From Clostridium sp. SM-530-WT-3G (GTDB lineage: Bacteria; Bacillota; Clostridia; Clostridiales; Clostridiaceae), in NCBI RefSeq assembly GCF_012843905.1, contig NZ_JABAGC010000009.1:28867-92866 (forward strand): a DNA stretch of 64,000 nucleotides. The letters run 5' to 3'. The position numbers were made by a program, and so were the translations under genes. Under the pieces are notes generated by a model, which saw nothing but the letters and a program-made list of their open reading frames with translations, did no database searches and was not told the DNA's origin. Shown here piece by piece: positions 45,363 to 56,022 of the stretch; position 1 is the first letter of the stretch, and each line of letters opens with the position of its first letter.

Positions 45363-47543
45363 TTATTTTCCAAAATCTTTTAATAAAGCTGCAAAAGGAT
45401 TATCATTCATTTCCTCCTGCTCTGCTTCTTTTTGAAGTTTCTTCATATAATTATTAACTTGTCTTTTATCTACTTTACCTTTTTTATCAAATCTCTTTTC
45501 AAATACTGAAGCTTTTTCTCTAAAATTACACTTTGCCCCTGGACATACATATATCTTTCCCTCACCCTGTCCTCTAAGCTCTAAACGTTTCTTACATTCA
45601 GGACATCTTGCATTTGTAACTCTTGCAATATTTTCTCTATGACCACAGTTTCTATCCTGACATACATACATTGTTCCATTTTTACCTTTTACCTCAAGCA
45701 TATATTTACCACATTCAGGACACTTTTTTCCTGTCTGATTGTCATGATGGAATTTTGCATTACCACCCTTAACATCTTCAATAAGAGCTACTGCATAATT
45801 CTTCATTTCTTTTATAAATTTATGAGAATCTGATTTTCCTCTAGCAATTTCTTCAAGTCTCTTTTCCCATTTTGCAGTTAATAATGGAGACTTTAATTCC
45901 TTTGGAACTAATTCAATAAGCTGCTTACCTTTTGATGTAGGTACTATATCTTTTCCTTGCTTTTCTATTACAAATGAATTGAACAGCTTTTCTATTATAT
46001 CAGCTCTTGTTGCAACGGTACCAAGTCCTCCTGTTTCATTAAGAGTCTTAGCTGAATCTTTATCTATACTTATATATTTCTGAGGATTTTCCATAGCAGA
46101 TAAAAGTGTTGCTTCATTAAATCTAGCTGGTGGTGTAGTCTGTTTCTTAACAATATCTACTGAAGAAATCTGTAGAATATCTCCCTTATTTAAAATTGGA
46201 AGCTCTACATTCTTTTCTTCATCATCTATGTTATCTTTTTCATAAAGCTTCTTCCATCCCTTGCTCTTAGTTACATTTCCTTTTGCAGTAAATATTTCAC
46301 CATTTATATCTACCTTTATTGTAGTCTGCTCATATTCATATGCTGGAAGAAGTACACTTAAAAATCTCTTTACAACTAGATTGTATATATGACTTTCATC
46401 TGTACTTAAGTTTACCAGACTTCCCTTTTCTTCTGTAGGAATTATGGCATGGTGATCGCTTACCTTTGCATTATTCACAAATCTAGAGTTACCTTTTAAG
46501 CCTTCTTTTATAAGTTTTTCAGCATATACTCTGTATTCACCAGTACCTATTGCTTTAAGTCTTTCAGGAATAGTTGCAACAACATCAGTTGTTATATATC
46601 TCGAATCTGTTCTTGGGTAAGTTAAAAGCTTATGATTTTCATAAAGCCTCTGCATTATATTTAAAGTCTGTTTTGCAGAATATCCCCATATTTTATTAGC
46701 ATCTCTTTGTAGTTCGGTTAAATCATATAACTCAGGTGAATACTTTTTCTTATTAGATTTGTTTACTTCTATAACTTTACCATCTCTACCCTTGCATTTT
46801 GTAACTATAGAGCTTGCAAGTTCTTCATTATATATAGCAGTATTTCCTTTATTATTTATATAATTTAATGTAAAGCCTTTTGCCTTTGCATTTATATTAT
46901 AATAATCACTAGGCTTGAAATTTTTAATTTCTTCTTCCCTTTTTACTATCATAGAAAGTGTTGGAGACTGTACACGCCCTGCTGATAACTGAGCATTATA
47001 TTTACATGTAAGAGCACGAGTCACATTAAGGCCAATAAGCCAGTCTGCTTCTGCTCTACATACTGCTGCTTTATATAGATTTTCATAATCCTTTGCATCT
47101 TTCAAATTTTTAAATCCATCTAAAATTGCTTTATTTGTCTGAGATGATATCCATAATCTCTTAAGAGGCTTTTTAACACCTGCTTTTTCAATTATCCATC
47201 TTGCAACAAGTTCTCCCTCTCTTCCAGCATCTGTGGCAATTATGATATCGATTATATCACTTCTATTCATAAGTTTCTTTACTTCGTTAAACTGTTTACC
47301 TGTCTTTTTTAACACCGTTAATTTCATATTCTTAGGAAGCATAGGCAGAGTTTCCATACTCCATTCCTTATATCTTTTATCATAACCTTCTGGATCCATG
47401 AGGCCAACTAAATGTCCCATAGCCCATGTTACTACATATTTATTTCCTTCAATATATGAACCTTTATTTTGATTACATTTTAAAACTTTAGCTAAATCTC
47501 TTCCCACAGAAGGTTTTTCAGCCAAAACAAGAGTCTTACTCAT
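45363..47543 (-). CDS. topB: DNA topoisomerase III
   Basis: 726 aa, GAGGAAGTTAATA before the ATG. Type IA topoisomerase that relaxes negative supercoils and resolves replication or recombination intermediates. Toprim domain: VLAEKPSVGRDLA at the start and ATDAGREGELVARW. The active-site segment is LLTYPRTDSRYI, with catalytic Tyr in YPRTDS. C-terminal zinc-binding repeats lie at about 625-700 (CPECGKYMLEVKGKNGTMY..C, CPECKKRLELRGQGEGKIY..C, CNFRE). The length and domain order are normal for TopB. It marks the left border of the accessory region. Confidence 0.95.
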   Translation of the reverse strand: MSKTLVLAEKPSVGRDLAKVLKCNQNKGSYIEGNKYVVTWAMGHLVGLMDPEGYDKRYKEWSMETLPMLPKNMKLTVLKKTGKQFNEVKKLMNRSDIIDIIIATDAGREGELVARWIIEKAGVKKPLKRLWISSQTNKAILDGFKNLKDAKDYENLYKAAVCRAEADWLIGLNVTRALTCKYNAQLSAGRVQSPTLSMIVKREEEIKNFKPSDYYNINAKAKGFTLNYINNKGNTAIYNEELASSIVTKCKGRDGKVIEVNKSNKKKYSPELYDLTELQRDANKIWGYSAKQTLNIMQRLYENHKLLTYPRTDSRYITTDVVATIPERLKAIGTGEYRVYAEKLIKEGLKGNSRFVNNAKVSDHHAIIPTEEKGSLVNLSTDESHIYNLVVKRFLSVLLPAYEYEQTTIKVDINGEIFTAKGNVTKSKGWKKLYEKDNIDDEEKNVELPILNKGDILQISSVDIVKKQTTPPARFNEATLLSAMENPQKYISIDKDSAKTLNETGGLGTVATRADIIEKLFNSFVIEKQGKDIVPTSKGKQLIELVPKELKSPLLTAKWEKRLEEIARGKSDSHKFIKEMKNYAVALIEDVKGGNAKFHHDNQTGKKCPECGKYMLEVKGKNGTMYVCQDRNCGHRENIARVTNARCPECKKRLELRGQGEGKIYVCPGAKCNFREKASVFEKRFDKKGKVDKRQVNNYMKKLQKEAEQEEMNDNPFAALLKDFGK

Positions 47544-48073
47544 TATTAACTTCCTCTCTCTAACTGCTAAAAATCAGTTTTTATGTTATATTAGATTATT
47601 ATATATACTAGGTTGAATAAATAAGAATCAAACATGCAAAAAACACCTAGAATTCTGCTCTATAATTTGTACTACTAATTTTCAATTTAGAACAAACAAG
47701 AATTATTTAGGAATTTATTTTTGCCGTTTTTTTGCCGGCAAAAATAAATTCTCTCTTAGTTTATATAAAAAATGATTTTTTATTTTTTATTCTTTCAAAA
47801 TACTTGATGAATTCTTATATATTGAATAACTTGTTCTATTTTCAATATTTATTCAATCTACATCCTCTCTTAAGATTTTGGTTTTTCATTATTCAACTAT
47901 AGCTTACAACACAATTTTCTACATATCAAGTTTTACTATATGAATAAACTGACATTGCAGGCATGATAGTTTTCTAAAAAATATAAGCATTATTTTTCTT
48001 CTTATGATTTAATTGTTATAAAGACTTCATGCTTACTCTATAAGAGGCAAAAAAAGGTACAAATTATATAAAA
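47544..48073. other. Intergenic region between topB and IS3 element
   Basis: 530 bp without a credible ORF. It holds a striking hairpin (47711-47751) with 15-bp perfect arms and a GCC/GGC core. It also holds a pair of imperfect inverted motifs, AGGTTGAATAAAT at 47611 and ATTTATTCAATCT at 47847, about 235 bp apart. These could mark a decayed mobile element. Nothing else is identifiable. Confidence 0.5.
47711..47751. repeat. Long perfect hairpin with GC core
   Basis: Arms GAATTTATTTTTGCC and GGCAAAAATAAATTC separated by an 11-nt T-rich loop. It follows no gene in either direction, so it is not an ordinary terminator. Confidence 0.7.
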
Positions 48074-49531
48074 TGGTACCTATAATCAGGACACTAGAAA
48101 AAAAAGTGTCTAGTTTATAGGTACTTTTTATGTATAATATTAATATAAATATTGGAGGAAAAATATGAGTAAAATAACATTTGATAAAAGAACTATTGAA
48201 CTACTTAAGCAAAATCCATATGTTATTAGAGTTAGTGAAAAGTCTATAACTTACTCTGACGAGTTTAAGCGATTTTTTATAGATGAATATTTAAAAGGTA
48301 AACTTCCTAAAACAATTTTTGAAGAAGCTGGATTTGATATCAAAATAATTGGTATTAAACGTTACGAACAAGCGGCAGCTAGATGGTTAAAAGCTTATAA
48401 TAATGATGGAATTATAGGTTTGCGTGACACTAGGAAAGAAAATTCAGGAAGACCAGTTAATAAAGAACTTTCAAAAGATGACATTATTTCAAAACAAGAA
48501 GCTAGAATTAAACTACTAGAAGAGCAGGTAGAAATGTTAAAAAAATTAGACATGACAGAAAGGAGGCTGGTAAACAGCTGCGTAAATCTAAAAAGTAAGG
48601 AGATATTTAAATTAATAAATGAAACTATTATTGAAAATAATTTCAAGAATATGATTTCATATTTTTGTGATCTCTTAAACGTTTCACGTTCGGGATATTA
48701 TAATTATTTAAATACCTTAGATAGCAAAAAGGTTATTGAAGATAAAGATTTAGAAGCCAAAGAAAATATTTTAAAAGCTATGAATTATAGAGGCTATAAG
48801 AAAGGATCACGTTCAATTAAAATGGTCTTAGAGGGTGAATATTCTATCATATATAGTAGAAAGAAAATTCAACGTATAATGAGAAAATACAATATTAAAT
48901 GTCCTATAAGAAAAACTAATCCGTATCGAAAGATGGCTAAAGCAACCAAAGAGCATAGAGTAGTTCCTAATTTACTAGAAAGAAATTTCAAACAAGGAAT
49001 ACCAGGAAAAGTATTACTAACAGACATTACTTACATACCATATGGTAATAATCATATGGCTTATTTGTCTACCATCAAAGATGGTAGCAGCAACGACATC
49101 TTATCTTATCATATTTCAGATTCTCTAAAAATAGATATTGTAACAGTTACTATAGATAAACTTATAGCTCAACATAAGAATGATCTTCATAAAGATGCAT
49201 TTATTCATTCTGATCAAGGTGCTCACTATACTAGTCCTAAATTTCAAAAGTTACTAAAGGAGAATAACTTAGGTCAATCAATGTCGCGTCGTGGCAACTG
49301 TTGGGATAATGCTCCACAAGAATCTTTCTTCGGTCATATGAAAGATGAAGTTAATTTCAAAACATGCAAAACTCTTAACGAAGTTATTGACGCAGTTGAT
49401 GATTATATAGATTACTACAATAATTATAGGTACCAATGGAATTTAAAAAAGATGACTCCTAAACAATTTAGAAATCATCTTTTATTAGCTTCCTAGTCCC
49501 CTTTTTTATTGTGTCCTTGACAAGGGGTCCA
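48074..49531 (+). mobile_element. IS3-family insertion sequence
   Basis: About 1458 bp around an IS3-type transposase gene. Terminal inverted repeats start with TGG at 48074 and end with CCA at 49531. They share a TCA-GGACAC core and an A-rich/T-rich inner part (GGACACTAGAAAAAA vs GGACACAATAAAAAA read inward). The left end contains a further hairpin (GGTACCTATAA / TTATAGGTAC, 48076-48123) that would shield the transposase from outside transcription. No matching 3-4 bp target duplication is visible at the two ends. Confidence 0.7.
48165..49496 (+). CDS. IS3-family transposase (OrfA-OrfB in one frame)
   Basis: 443 aa, GGAGGAAAA ribosome site. N-terminal helix-turn-helix with a leucine-zipper stretch (KQEARIKLLEEQVEMLKKL, about 108-126), then the rve/DDE core: LLTDITYIPYG (first Asp), FIHSDQGAHYTS (second Asp), NCWDNAPQESFFGHMKDE (Glu). 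Both halves are in one continuous frame, although IS3 elements usually make the fusion by programmed -1 frameshifting at an A-rich slip site; an A7 run lies at 48539-48545. It appears complete and possibly active. Confidence 0.9.
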   Translation: MSKITFDKRTIELLKQNPYVIRVSEKSITYSDEFKRFFIDEYLKGKLPKTIFEEAGFDIKIIGIKRYEQAAARWLKAYNNDGIIGLRDTRKENSGRPVNKELSKDDIISKQEARIKLLEEQVEMLKKLDMTERRLVNSCVNLKSKEIFKLINETIIENNFKNMISYFCDLLNVSRSGYYNYLNTLDSKKVIEDKDLEAKENILKAMNYRGYKKGSRSIKMVLEGEYSIIYSRKKIQRIMRKYNIKCPIRKTNPYRKMAKATKEHRVVPNLLERNFKQGIPGKVLLTDITYIPYGNNHMAYLSTIKDGSSNDILSYHISDSLKIDIVTVTIDKLIAQHKNDLHKDAFIHSDQGAHYTSPKFQKLLKENNLGQSMSRRGNCWDNAPQESFFGHMKDEVNFKTCKTLNEVIDAVDDYIDYYNNYRYQWNLKKMTPKQFRNHLLLAS

Positions 49532-49632
49532 CTTTACATATTTACCGCCTTTTATCTAAAGCCAAAATATATTTAGCTTTTTTATATTAATCTTTTTTAT
49601 ATTAAGTAATTTTTGAATATATCACTATATTT

Positions 49633-52600
49633 TTAATAAGCTCCATTTATATTCATATCTATTATTTTCCAAACATCTGCTATTGATACTTTGAATAATC
49701 TATCTGGAATTAAAATATCATTTGGTTCTGCATTTATTTGCTTCAAACTGCACATCGCCGGATATATTACTATTTTCTTTTTAGAGTTTTTTATATATAA
49801 ATAATAGTCATCCTCATTTTTTATTACTTCTCCAAAGTCATCTTGTAAGTTAACTATTTCTTTTAGTATATCTATATATTTTTCTTTATCTTCTTTTGTA
49901 ATACTTGTTTCTAGTTTTCCATTTCTTACCCATTTCAATAATTGCAATGCTGCTTTTCTATCTAACTTATCCTTAATAGATTGATTCCAGAAATGTTGTA
50001 AACAATTTGGACATGAAAGTTCACAATTACATTCAGTTAGTCGCCTTACAACTTCATCCATAACATCATCTATTAATTGGCCTACTCTATTAGCATAACC
50101 AGCTCCACTTGACAAGCTATCGTATAAATATATATCAACATATATAAGATTTTTATCAAAACGTAGACGATAACCTGATTTCAAATCACTAAATTCAATA
50201 TCTAGTACAGTGCTAGCAGCCAAGACTATAGCTTCAGCTAATGAAGTTACTGCTGGAACTATCCACACATTTAAGCTTTCTCTATCAATTCTAATAAAGT
50301 CTTTTTCTAGCTTTAACTCTAATACAAGCATATCAGTAAGTACACTATATCCCAATAATACATTTTCTCTAACATGGTTACATGTTTGAGAATCAGTTTT
50401 TTCTCTATATGGTAATTTATAAGGCCTCTTCCTTTCCTTTAAATCTTTTTCTAGCGTATTTCCTGGATCTATAGCACCACATTTTGTGCATAAGCTAAAC
50501 ATTGAATTTTCAGGTCCTTTATTTACAAGAATTAATTTTTGATCTTTTCTATCCTCCATTTTAATTAATCCTGTTCCTGATATTGCTTTCATAGAACTTG
50601 AATCGTTAAGTAAAGAAGCATAAAAAGGCTTACTTGAAACAGAGTATTCTTGTGTATCTCTTACTTCTGGAATATTAGTTCCATTTCTTGCTGCAAATCC
50701 CCAAGGTTTAATTAAAGTTTCTTCCTTTAATATTCCTCCACATAAAGGACAAGATTTAGTTTTCTTTTCTGTTCCTATCCAACCACAATTATTATTATCA
50801 CAGCAATAAATTTTGCTATTATATTCTTTCATATTTAACCAAGGTTCTGCTGCTTTATAACCATACTCTTTATTATATTTAGTATAATGATCATATAATC
50901 CACCTGAAATATATGACTTTTTATTAACAACTAGCATACGTCCTGGTGCATATTCACTTATTGCAATATCCAAGCTTCTTTCAGGACTTTCACTGACATT
51001 TCCATATTTATTTTCAATCCAAAAATGTACAATATCCCTTGGAAATGAATATGTAGGTAAAAATCCTTCTTTAAACAATATATCTAATAGTAAAGTATAT
51101 GTTTCTTGTACTTCTCCATTTATTTTTTGCTTTATAATATATACAACTATATTTTTACTTACCTTTAAATGTAATCTGTTGATTTCTCCTTGAACATATC
51201 TTTCATATTCATTCCAATTAATATCCACATCTTTAGGGATAAGTACTGTTAATCTATTATCTTTTAGTGGTAATTTATTTTTTACCCATTTTATAAATTT
51301 TTCATAATTCGTTACATTATTATCTAAAAAGAAGTCATCAACTGTGATTTCTTCAATATTCAATCGATTCTCTTCAAAAAATTCTTCAATTAATATTAAA
51401 TTTAAATGTCTTCTTATTAATTTTAAGTTTTTATAATCAATCCAAGGTGTTCTTGGCTCACCTGAAATTATTTGATCTGGATGATTAAAATACCATGAGT
51501 CGTGTGGTCCATTTTCTGTATAAGTAACAATACTAGATACTGCTGCGCCTTTTCGTCCAGCACGCCCAGCACGTTGCTGATAGTTCTCTCTCATTGGTGG
51601 TACATTTCTTAAACCAACAGCTGTTAATGAACCAATATCTATCCCAACTTCCATTGTTGTTGTGCAACTTAAAATATCAATAGGTTCACTATCCTCATCT
51701 ACTACTATATCTCTAAACCTCATTTCATAATTTTCTGTTGTGGCCCATATATCATTAGCTTGATCTTTATGCGATAATTGTGCTGTATGTTCTTCAGTGA
51801 CAAAATTTCTAATCTTCTCGCCCTTTAAAGCTTTTATAACAGGTTCTCTCCAAAAATCATATCTATTTAGTTCATCATCAGACATCTCAGTCAAATAATC
51901 TTTGCTTCCACAATATATGCAACTATCGAACAACTTAAAAGTAGAAGTACCTGAGCACCTACTGCATCTATACCATTTAGAATTTTCATGAGTTTTAAAA
52001 GTTAGATATCCTGGAGTTAAATATCTATTATTTGTATAATCTTTTTCGCCTTGTTTAGTAAGAGAGTTTATAAATGCTTTTCTTAATTGTTCTATTTGTT
52101 CATCTGTAATTCCATTTTTGCTTAATAATTTTACTAAATATCTTGGGAATTTTTCCTTCTCTTCTATTCCTAGATTTCCTTTATCAAATGATAAAATACT
52201 GTTTCTTACATCATCAGAAACTGATGGAAAAATAGCCATATCTTTTACAATAAGATATTGAATCCATGTATTAAATATATTTCTAATCAATGCTATACTT
52301 AAATCCGTTTCTTCAGAAATATCTTCCAAAACTTCTTCCTCTAACTCTTCAGCATCTTCACCCTTTTCAAGCAATACCACTTGTCCTAAACAAAGATTAT
52401 TAAAGGACCTAAAGCTATCGCTAATATTTTTAAACAATAATTGATAAAATAATTGAGGTGGATTTCCTATTTTCCCTAACATTTTTTCGTATTTTAATTT
52501 TTTTCTATCTTTAAACTTTAGTTTAAAGTCTTTTACTTGATCTTTAAAAGCTTTATTATCTTCTCCATAAAAGAATGATATATCATTATCTACAACAACC

Positions 52601-54945
52601 TTAAGAAATGCATAATACAATAAATCAAGAGATTTTTCATCTTCTTCATATCTTTCATCTAATAGCTTTTGTGCCATATAAATCGCTTGTCTTCCAGCAT
52701 CACGATCTGTTGCTATTGTCAAATCTCTAGCTAAAGTTGCAGCTCTTTGACGGCTATCTGAAAATAATAATACCTTTTTTCCTTCATTCTTTAATGTAAC
52801 ATCTTTAGCTGGCTGTCCTATAAGTTGTTCTATAATTAAATTCGCAAAAGGTTCATTACCGCGTACTTTAAAAGGAGTAGGATTATTTCGTTCTCTTCCA
52901 CAATTAGGACAAGTATTAAATGTATATAATTTATTCTCTTTGATAGAACTCTTAGGAATGAGGACTTTTATAAATTCTTCATTATCATCAAAATCTCCGC
53001 CTTCATATAAAATTCCAGTTTTAATATTTATATAACCAAATATTGACTCCCTTTTTGCTTTACTATTCTTTGTGTCTTCTTTAAAAATATCCTTTCGTCC
53101 CTTTTGTGCAATCCATAAATGTATTTCACTTGGAAAGTTAATAAGACTACTTTTTTCCTGCCATAAAAATGTGTTATTTTTATAATCTTCTTTCTCCATA
53201 AATGCTCTAATAAAAAGTGTACCACATCTTCTATCACCTAATAATTCAAACACTCTGCTACCACACTTAGGACACATTAATGATGAAGTTTTATCTATAT
53301 GTCCAATTCTTATTCCCATTAAATCATGACTATCCCCACATTTGGGATTTAAACATGCAAATATTCCATTTATTCCCCTAAATAGCATATGAACTCTAGC
53401 TGGTAGCAATACTTTTCCTTCTTTTGATTTAGATAATGTACCCAAAGCTAAAAGAATTTCTGTTGCATATTCAGCATCGCTTTGACTTACTCCCTCAAAA
53501 ATTTGCTGAGCTATTTGTTTTAATGCAACACCTTTACCACTACAGCTTTTTATTAATTCCAACATTGGTGGATAATTAGATAGTTTCTCGAATAACCAAT
53601 GATTATAGTTTGTATCAACTTTTCCCCACCCAAATAATTGTGCTAGTAAGCTAATCTGTCCTTTTATATCCTCTTCCTTACTTTGTAATTTATCGTAATT
53701 AAGTTGTAAAAGCTTTTCTACATCAGATTTATTCCCCTTTGAATGATTATACAGTGGTGTTTGCTCACCTTTAATTATTTCAAAATTACTATTATCTTTA
53801 TTTTGTCCAGTTAAGCCACATGCAAATTCTAGCAATTCGTCTTTTTTATTTTCAGGAACACTTGCACTAGTTAGAATACAATGTACTTTATCCCTACCAA
53901 TTTCAAGTTTGTCCATCAAACGTCTAATAAGCAATGAAACTTCTCCACCAGCTGCTCCTCTATACATATGCGCTTCATCAATAATTAACATGAATTTATT
54001 ATCAGGAGAACTTTTCAACCATTTTTTTGTCTTAATCCAAAAACTTTGTTCAATTGGTCTCATAAGCATATATTCTAACATACTATAATTAGTTATAAGA
54101 ATATCTGGACAGATCTTTTGCATTTCAGTACGTGTTAATAATTCTGAATCATTTGTAGCAGTTTTTTGCTTACCTTCATTTAATGAATTTATAAATGCTC
54201 CTAAATCCTTAGCTGGTATCCTACCTATTTTTTTTAACTTTTCATATATATCTTTATTATGTTCATCATAATTTAAATATGTCTTTTTCAATAAACCAGC
54301 AAGATCTTTATCTTTATTTTTATCCTCTTGACCAGGATAAGGTGTTCTACCTGTGTACATTCCAAAACGTAATCTTCTAATTTCCTTATTACTTTCCGTT
54401 CTCATTAATTTACCATAAGCATCATCTTCTCTGCCTATGATATTACGAATTCTTCCTAATTGATCAGATACCAAAGCATTCATTGGATATAAAATTAATG
54501 CTCTAATACCTTCACTGTTCCAATCGTCACTATTAGAAGAAACTTGGCTAATCATTTCTGTTAGTATAGGCCATAAAAAACATTCTGTTTTTCCAGAACC
54601 AGTTCCTGTTGTAACTAAAAGATCTTTGCCTTTATAATAAGCTTCAAGTGCTTTGACCTGATGAGAAAATGGAGTTTTATATACTCCTAAGTTATTTTTT
54701 ATCAAGTAATCCAAATATCTTTTTATATCATCATTTAAATCTGCTTTTTCAAATCCTGTTTGCTCAATTTTATAATTTTGCGTTGCTTCAATATAAGGTT
54801 CTTGAAATAGAACGCTCTCTTCTGTTAACATTGATTTAGTAGCTTCTAATAATAAGTCATTCTCTGCAAAGTATTGTGCCTTAATATAATTGGCAAGTCT
54901 TTTCTTTAACTTTTCATGCGTTTTCCTTATACCTAATTCATTCAT
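49633..54945 (-). CDS. Large DEAH helicase with DUF1998/MZB domain (DruE-like)
   Basis: 1770 aa from the ATG at 54945, 8 nt after GGAGG; the ATG six bases upstream is too close to that RBS. Superfamily 2 helicase: GTGSGKT at 114-120, ILYPMNALVSDQL (Ia), DEAH around 320, LTSASVP (III), CTTTMEVGIDIGSL (V) and QQRAGRAGRKGA around 1127 (VI). Several zinc-binding pairs are spread through it (CPKCGSRV, CPNCGRE, CSRCSGT with CIYCGS, CPLCGG, CTKCGA). The DUF1998/MZB end has YDSLSSGAGYANRV and CNCELSCPNCLQHF near 1643. Size and architecture match DruE of Druantia defence systems and the wider MrfA-like helicases. Last gene of a compact operon with three unrelated partners. Confidence 0.85.
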   Translation of the reverse strand: MNELGIRKTHEKLKKRLANYIKAQYFAENDLLLEATKSMLTEESVLFQEPYIEATQNYKIEQTGFEKADLNDDIKRYLDYLIKNNLGVYKTPFSHQVKALEAYYKGKDLLVTTGTGSGKTECFLWPILTEMISQVSSNSDDWNSEGIRALILYPMNALVSDQLGRIRNIIGREDDAYGKLMRTESNKEIRRLRFGMYTGRTPYPGQEDKNKDKDLAGLLKKTYLNYDEHNKDIYEKLKKIGRIPAKDLGAFINSLNEGKQKTATNDSELLTRTEMQKICPDILITNYSMLEYMLMRPIEQSFWIKTKKWLKSSPDNKFMLIIDEAHMYRGAAGGEVSLLIRRLMDKLEIGRDKVHCILTSASVPENKKDELLEFACGLTGQNKDNSNFEIIKGEQTPLYNHSKGNKSDVEKLLQLNYDKLQSKEEDIKGQISLLAQLFGWGKVDTNYNHWLFEKLSNYPPMLELIKSCSGKGVALKQIAQQIFEGVSQSDAEYATEILLALGTLSKSKEGKVLLPARVHMLFRGINGIFACLNPKCGDSHDLMGIRIGHIDKTSSLMCPKCGSRVFELLGDRRCGTLFIRAFMEKEDYKNNTFLWQEKSSLINFPSEIHLWIAQKGRKDIFKEDTKNSKAKRESIFGYINIKTGILYEGGDFDDNEEFIKVLIPKSSIKENKLYTFNTCPNCGRERNNPTPFKVRGNEPFANLIIEQLIGQPAKDVTLKNEGKKVLLFSDSRQRAATLARDLTIATDRDAGRQAIYMAQKLLDERYEEDEKSLDLLYYAFLKVVVDNDISFFYGEDNKAFKDQVKDFKLKFKDRKKLKYEKMLGKIGNPPQLFYQLLFKNISDSFRSFNNLCLGQVVLLEKGEDAEELEEEVLEDISEETDLSIALIRNIFNTWIQYLIVKDMAIFPSVSDDVRNSILSFDKGNLGIEEKEKFPRYLVKLLSKNGITDEQIEQLRKAFINSLTKQGEKDYTNNRYLTPGYLTFKTHENSKWYRCSRCSGTSTFKLFDSCIYCGSKDYLTEMSDDELNRYDFWREPVIKALKGEKIRNFVTEEHTAQLSHKDQANDIWATTENYEMRFRDIVVDEDSEPIDILSCTTTMEVGIDIGSLTAVGLRNVPPMRENYQQRAGRAGRKGAAVSSIVTYTENGPHDSWYFNHPDQIISGEPRTPWIDYKNLKLIRRHLNLILIEEFFEENRLNIEEITVDDFFLDNNVTNYEKFIKWVKNKLPLKDNRLTVLIPKDVDINWNEYERYVQGEINRLHLKVSKNIVVYIIKQKINGEVQETYTLLLDILFKEGFLPTYSFPRDIVHFWIENKYGNVSESPERSLDIAISEYAPGRMLVVNKKSYISGGLYDHYTKYNKEYGYKAAEPWLNMKEYNSKIYCCDNNNCGWIGTEKKTKSCPLCGGILKEETLIKPWGFAARNGTNIPEVRDTQEYSVSSKPFYASLLNDSSSMKAISGTGLIKMEDRKDQKLILVNKGPENSMFSLCTKCGAIDPGNTLEKDLKERKRPYKLPYREKTDSQTCNHVRENVLLGYSVLTDMLVLELKLEKDFIRIDRESLNVWIVPAVTSLAEAIVLAASTVLDIEFSDLKSGYRLRFDKNLIYVDIYLYDSLSSGAGYANRVGQLIDDVMDEVVRRLTECNCELSCPNCLQHFWNQSIKDKLDRKAALQLLKWVRNGKLETSITKEDKEKYIDILKEIVNLQDDFGEVIKNEDDYYLYIKNSKKKIVIYPAMCSLKQINAEPNDILIPDRLFKVSIADVWKIIDMNINGAY

Positions 54946-54968
54946 TTTCATTTCCTCCTTTACTTCAG

Positions 54969-56021
54969 TTATTCAAATATAATCTTAATGCCCAAAGAAT
55001 TTAGCATACATTTTATATCTTCCCATAAAACTTTTGGTATTTGCCTTACAAAAGTATTATTGTAAACTTCTTTAGGCCATGATGCCATTAGCATTATTCT
55101 ACTTTCCGCATTTGGTAATGTACTATGACAATGTAATTCTATAATATCTTCAATTCTTTTTGCTTTAAATTGTGCTGGATTATTACGATAACATTCTAAC
55201 ATGTACATTATCCTTTTTACTTCATTTTCTTCTACATACCACTGATCAAGCTTTGCAGTATAATATTTTCCTTCATCATAAAGCATCAAAGCATATTCAT
55301 GTCTTTTGTCTATTGGTCTAATAACTGAAATACCATTAGGAATATATTTTTTATTAAGCTTTTTCCAAGCTTTATTATGCCATAATCCTGTGCCACCGCT
55401 AAAATATTCAATGTTTTCAAAATCTAAATCACTCTGTTTCCACAATGCATTTTGTTTTATAGAATTATAATATCCTTTAATTGTATATTGAGGAATATTA
55501 AATACTTCTGTAAAATTCTCATTGATTTTATCTATATTTTTCTGCCATACACCTAATCCTACAGAAAACGCACCTTGTTTCTTATTATTCCAATCATATT
55601 CTCCTAAGATTAATTTGTTATTTTTAAAATATACAATTGTTCTAGGAGTTGGTGTAACCCATTGCTTATTCTTTAGTTTATTCAACTGATAGGAAAATAT
55701 TAACTTATCAATAAAATACCTGCTGATATCCATAAAATCACAATTCTTATTATTCTCATCAAAATATTCATTAGTATGTGGAATCGAATCTATTAACCCT
55801 CGTGATATATTTTCTAGCTTTTCAATAATATATCGTTGACTAGTATAATGATAATCTTTCTCCAAAAGAGCTAATTCTGTATATGAAGTACCTAATACAA
55901 GAGTTCTTCCCCACGATGCTAAAGCTGCATATACAATTCTATTGCCATATCCCATATAGCTTTCATTTTTAAATTTTTCTATAGCTAAATCTGATGATAT
56001 TTGTTGCATTAGTTCATTCAT
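54969..56021 (-). CDS. Defence-operon protein of unknown family, 350 aa
   Basis: I do not recognise this protein. The ATG at 56021 follows GGTGAG that belongs to the end of the upstream gene, and an alternative GTG lies at 56030; either way it is coupled to the upstream gene. It is soluble and aromatic-rich. Notable stretches are YMGYGNRIVYAALASWGRTL near the start, WVTPTPRTIVYFKNNKLILG in the middle, FSGGTGLWHNKAWKKL around 210, and SVIRPIDKRHEYALML. No nuclease, methylase or ATPase motif can be assigned. Its place between the coiled-coil protein and the helicase, and its size, recall DruD of Druantia type I; that is positional inference only. Confidence 0.7.
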   Translation of the reverse strand: MNELMQQISSDLAIEKFKNESYMGYGNRIVYAALASWGRTLVLGTSYTELALLEKDYHYTSQRYIIEKLENISRGLIDSIPHTNEYFDENNKNCDFMDISRYFIDKLIFSYQLNKLKNKQWVTPTPRTIVYFKNNKLILGEYDWNNKKQGAFSVGLGVWQKNIDKINENFTEVFNIPQYTIKGYYNSIKQNALWKQSDLDFENIEYFSGGTGLWHNKAWKKLNKKYIPNGISVIRPIDKRHEYALMLYDEGKYYTAKLDQWYVEENEVKRIMYMLECYRNNPAQFKAKRIEDIIELHCHSTLPNAESRIMLMASWPKEVYNNTFVRQIPKVLWEDIKCMLNSLGIKIIFE

Positions 56022-56022
56022 A

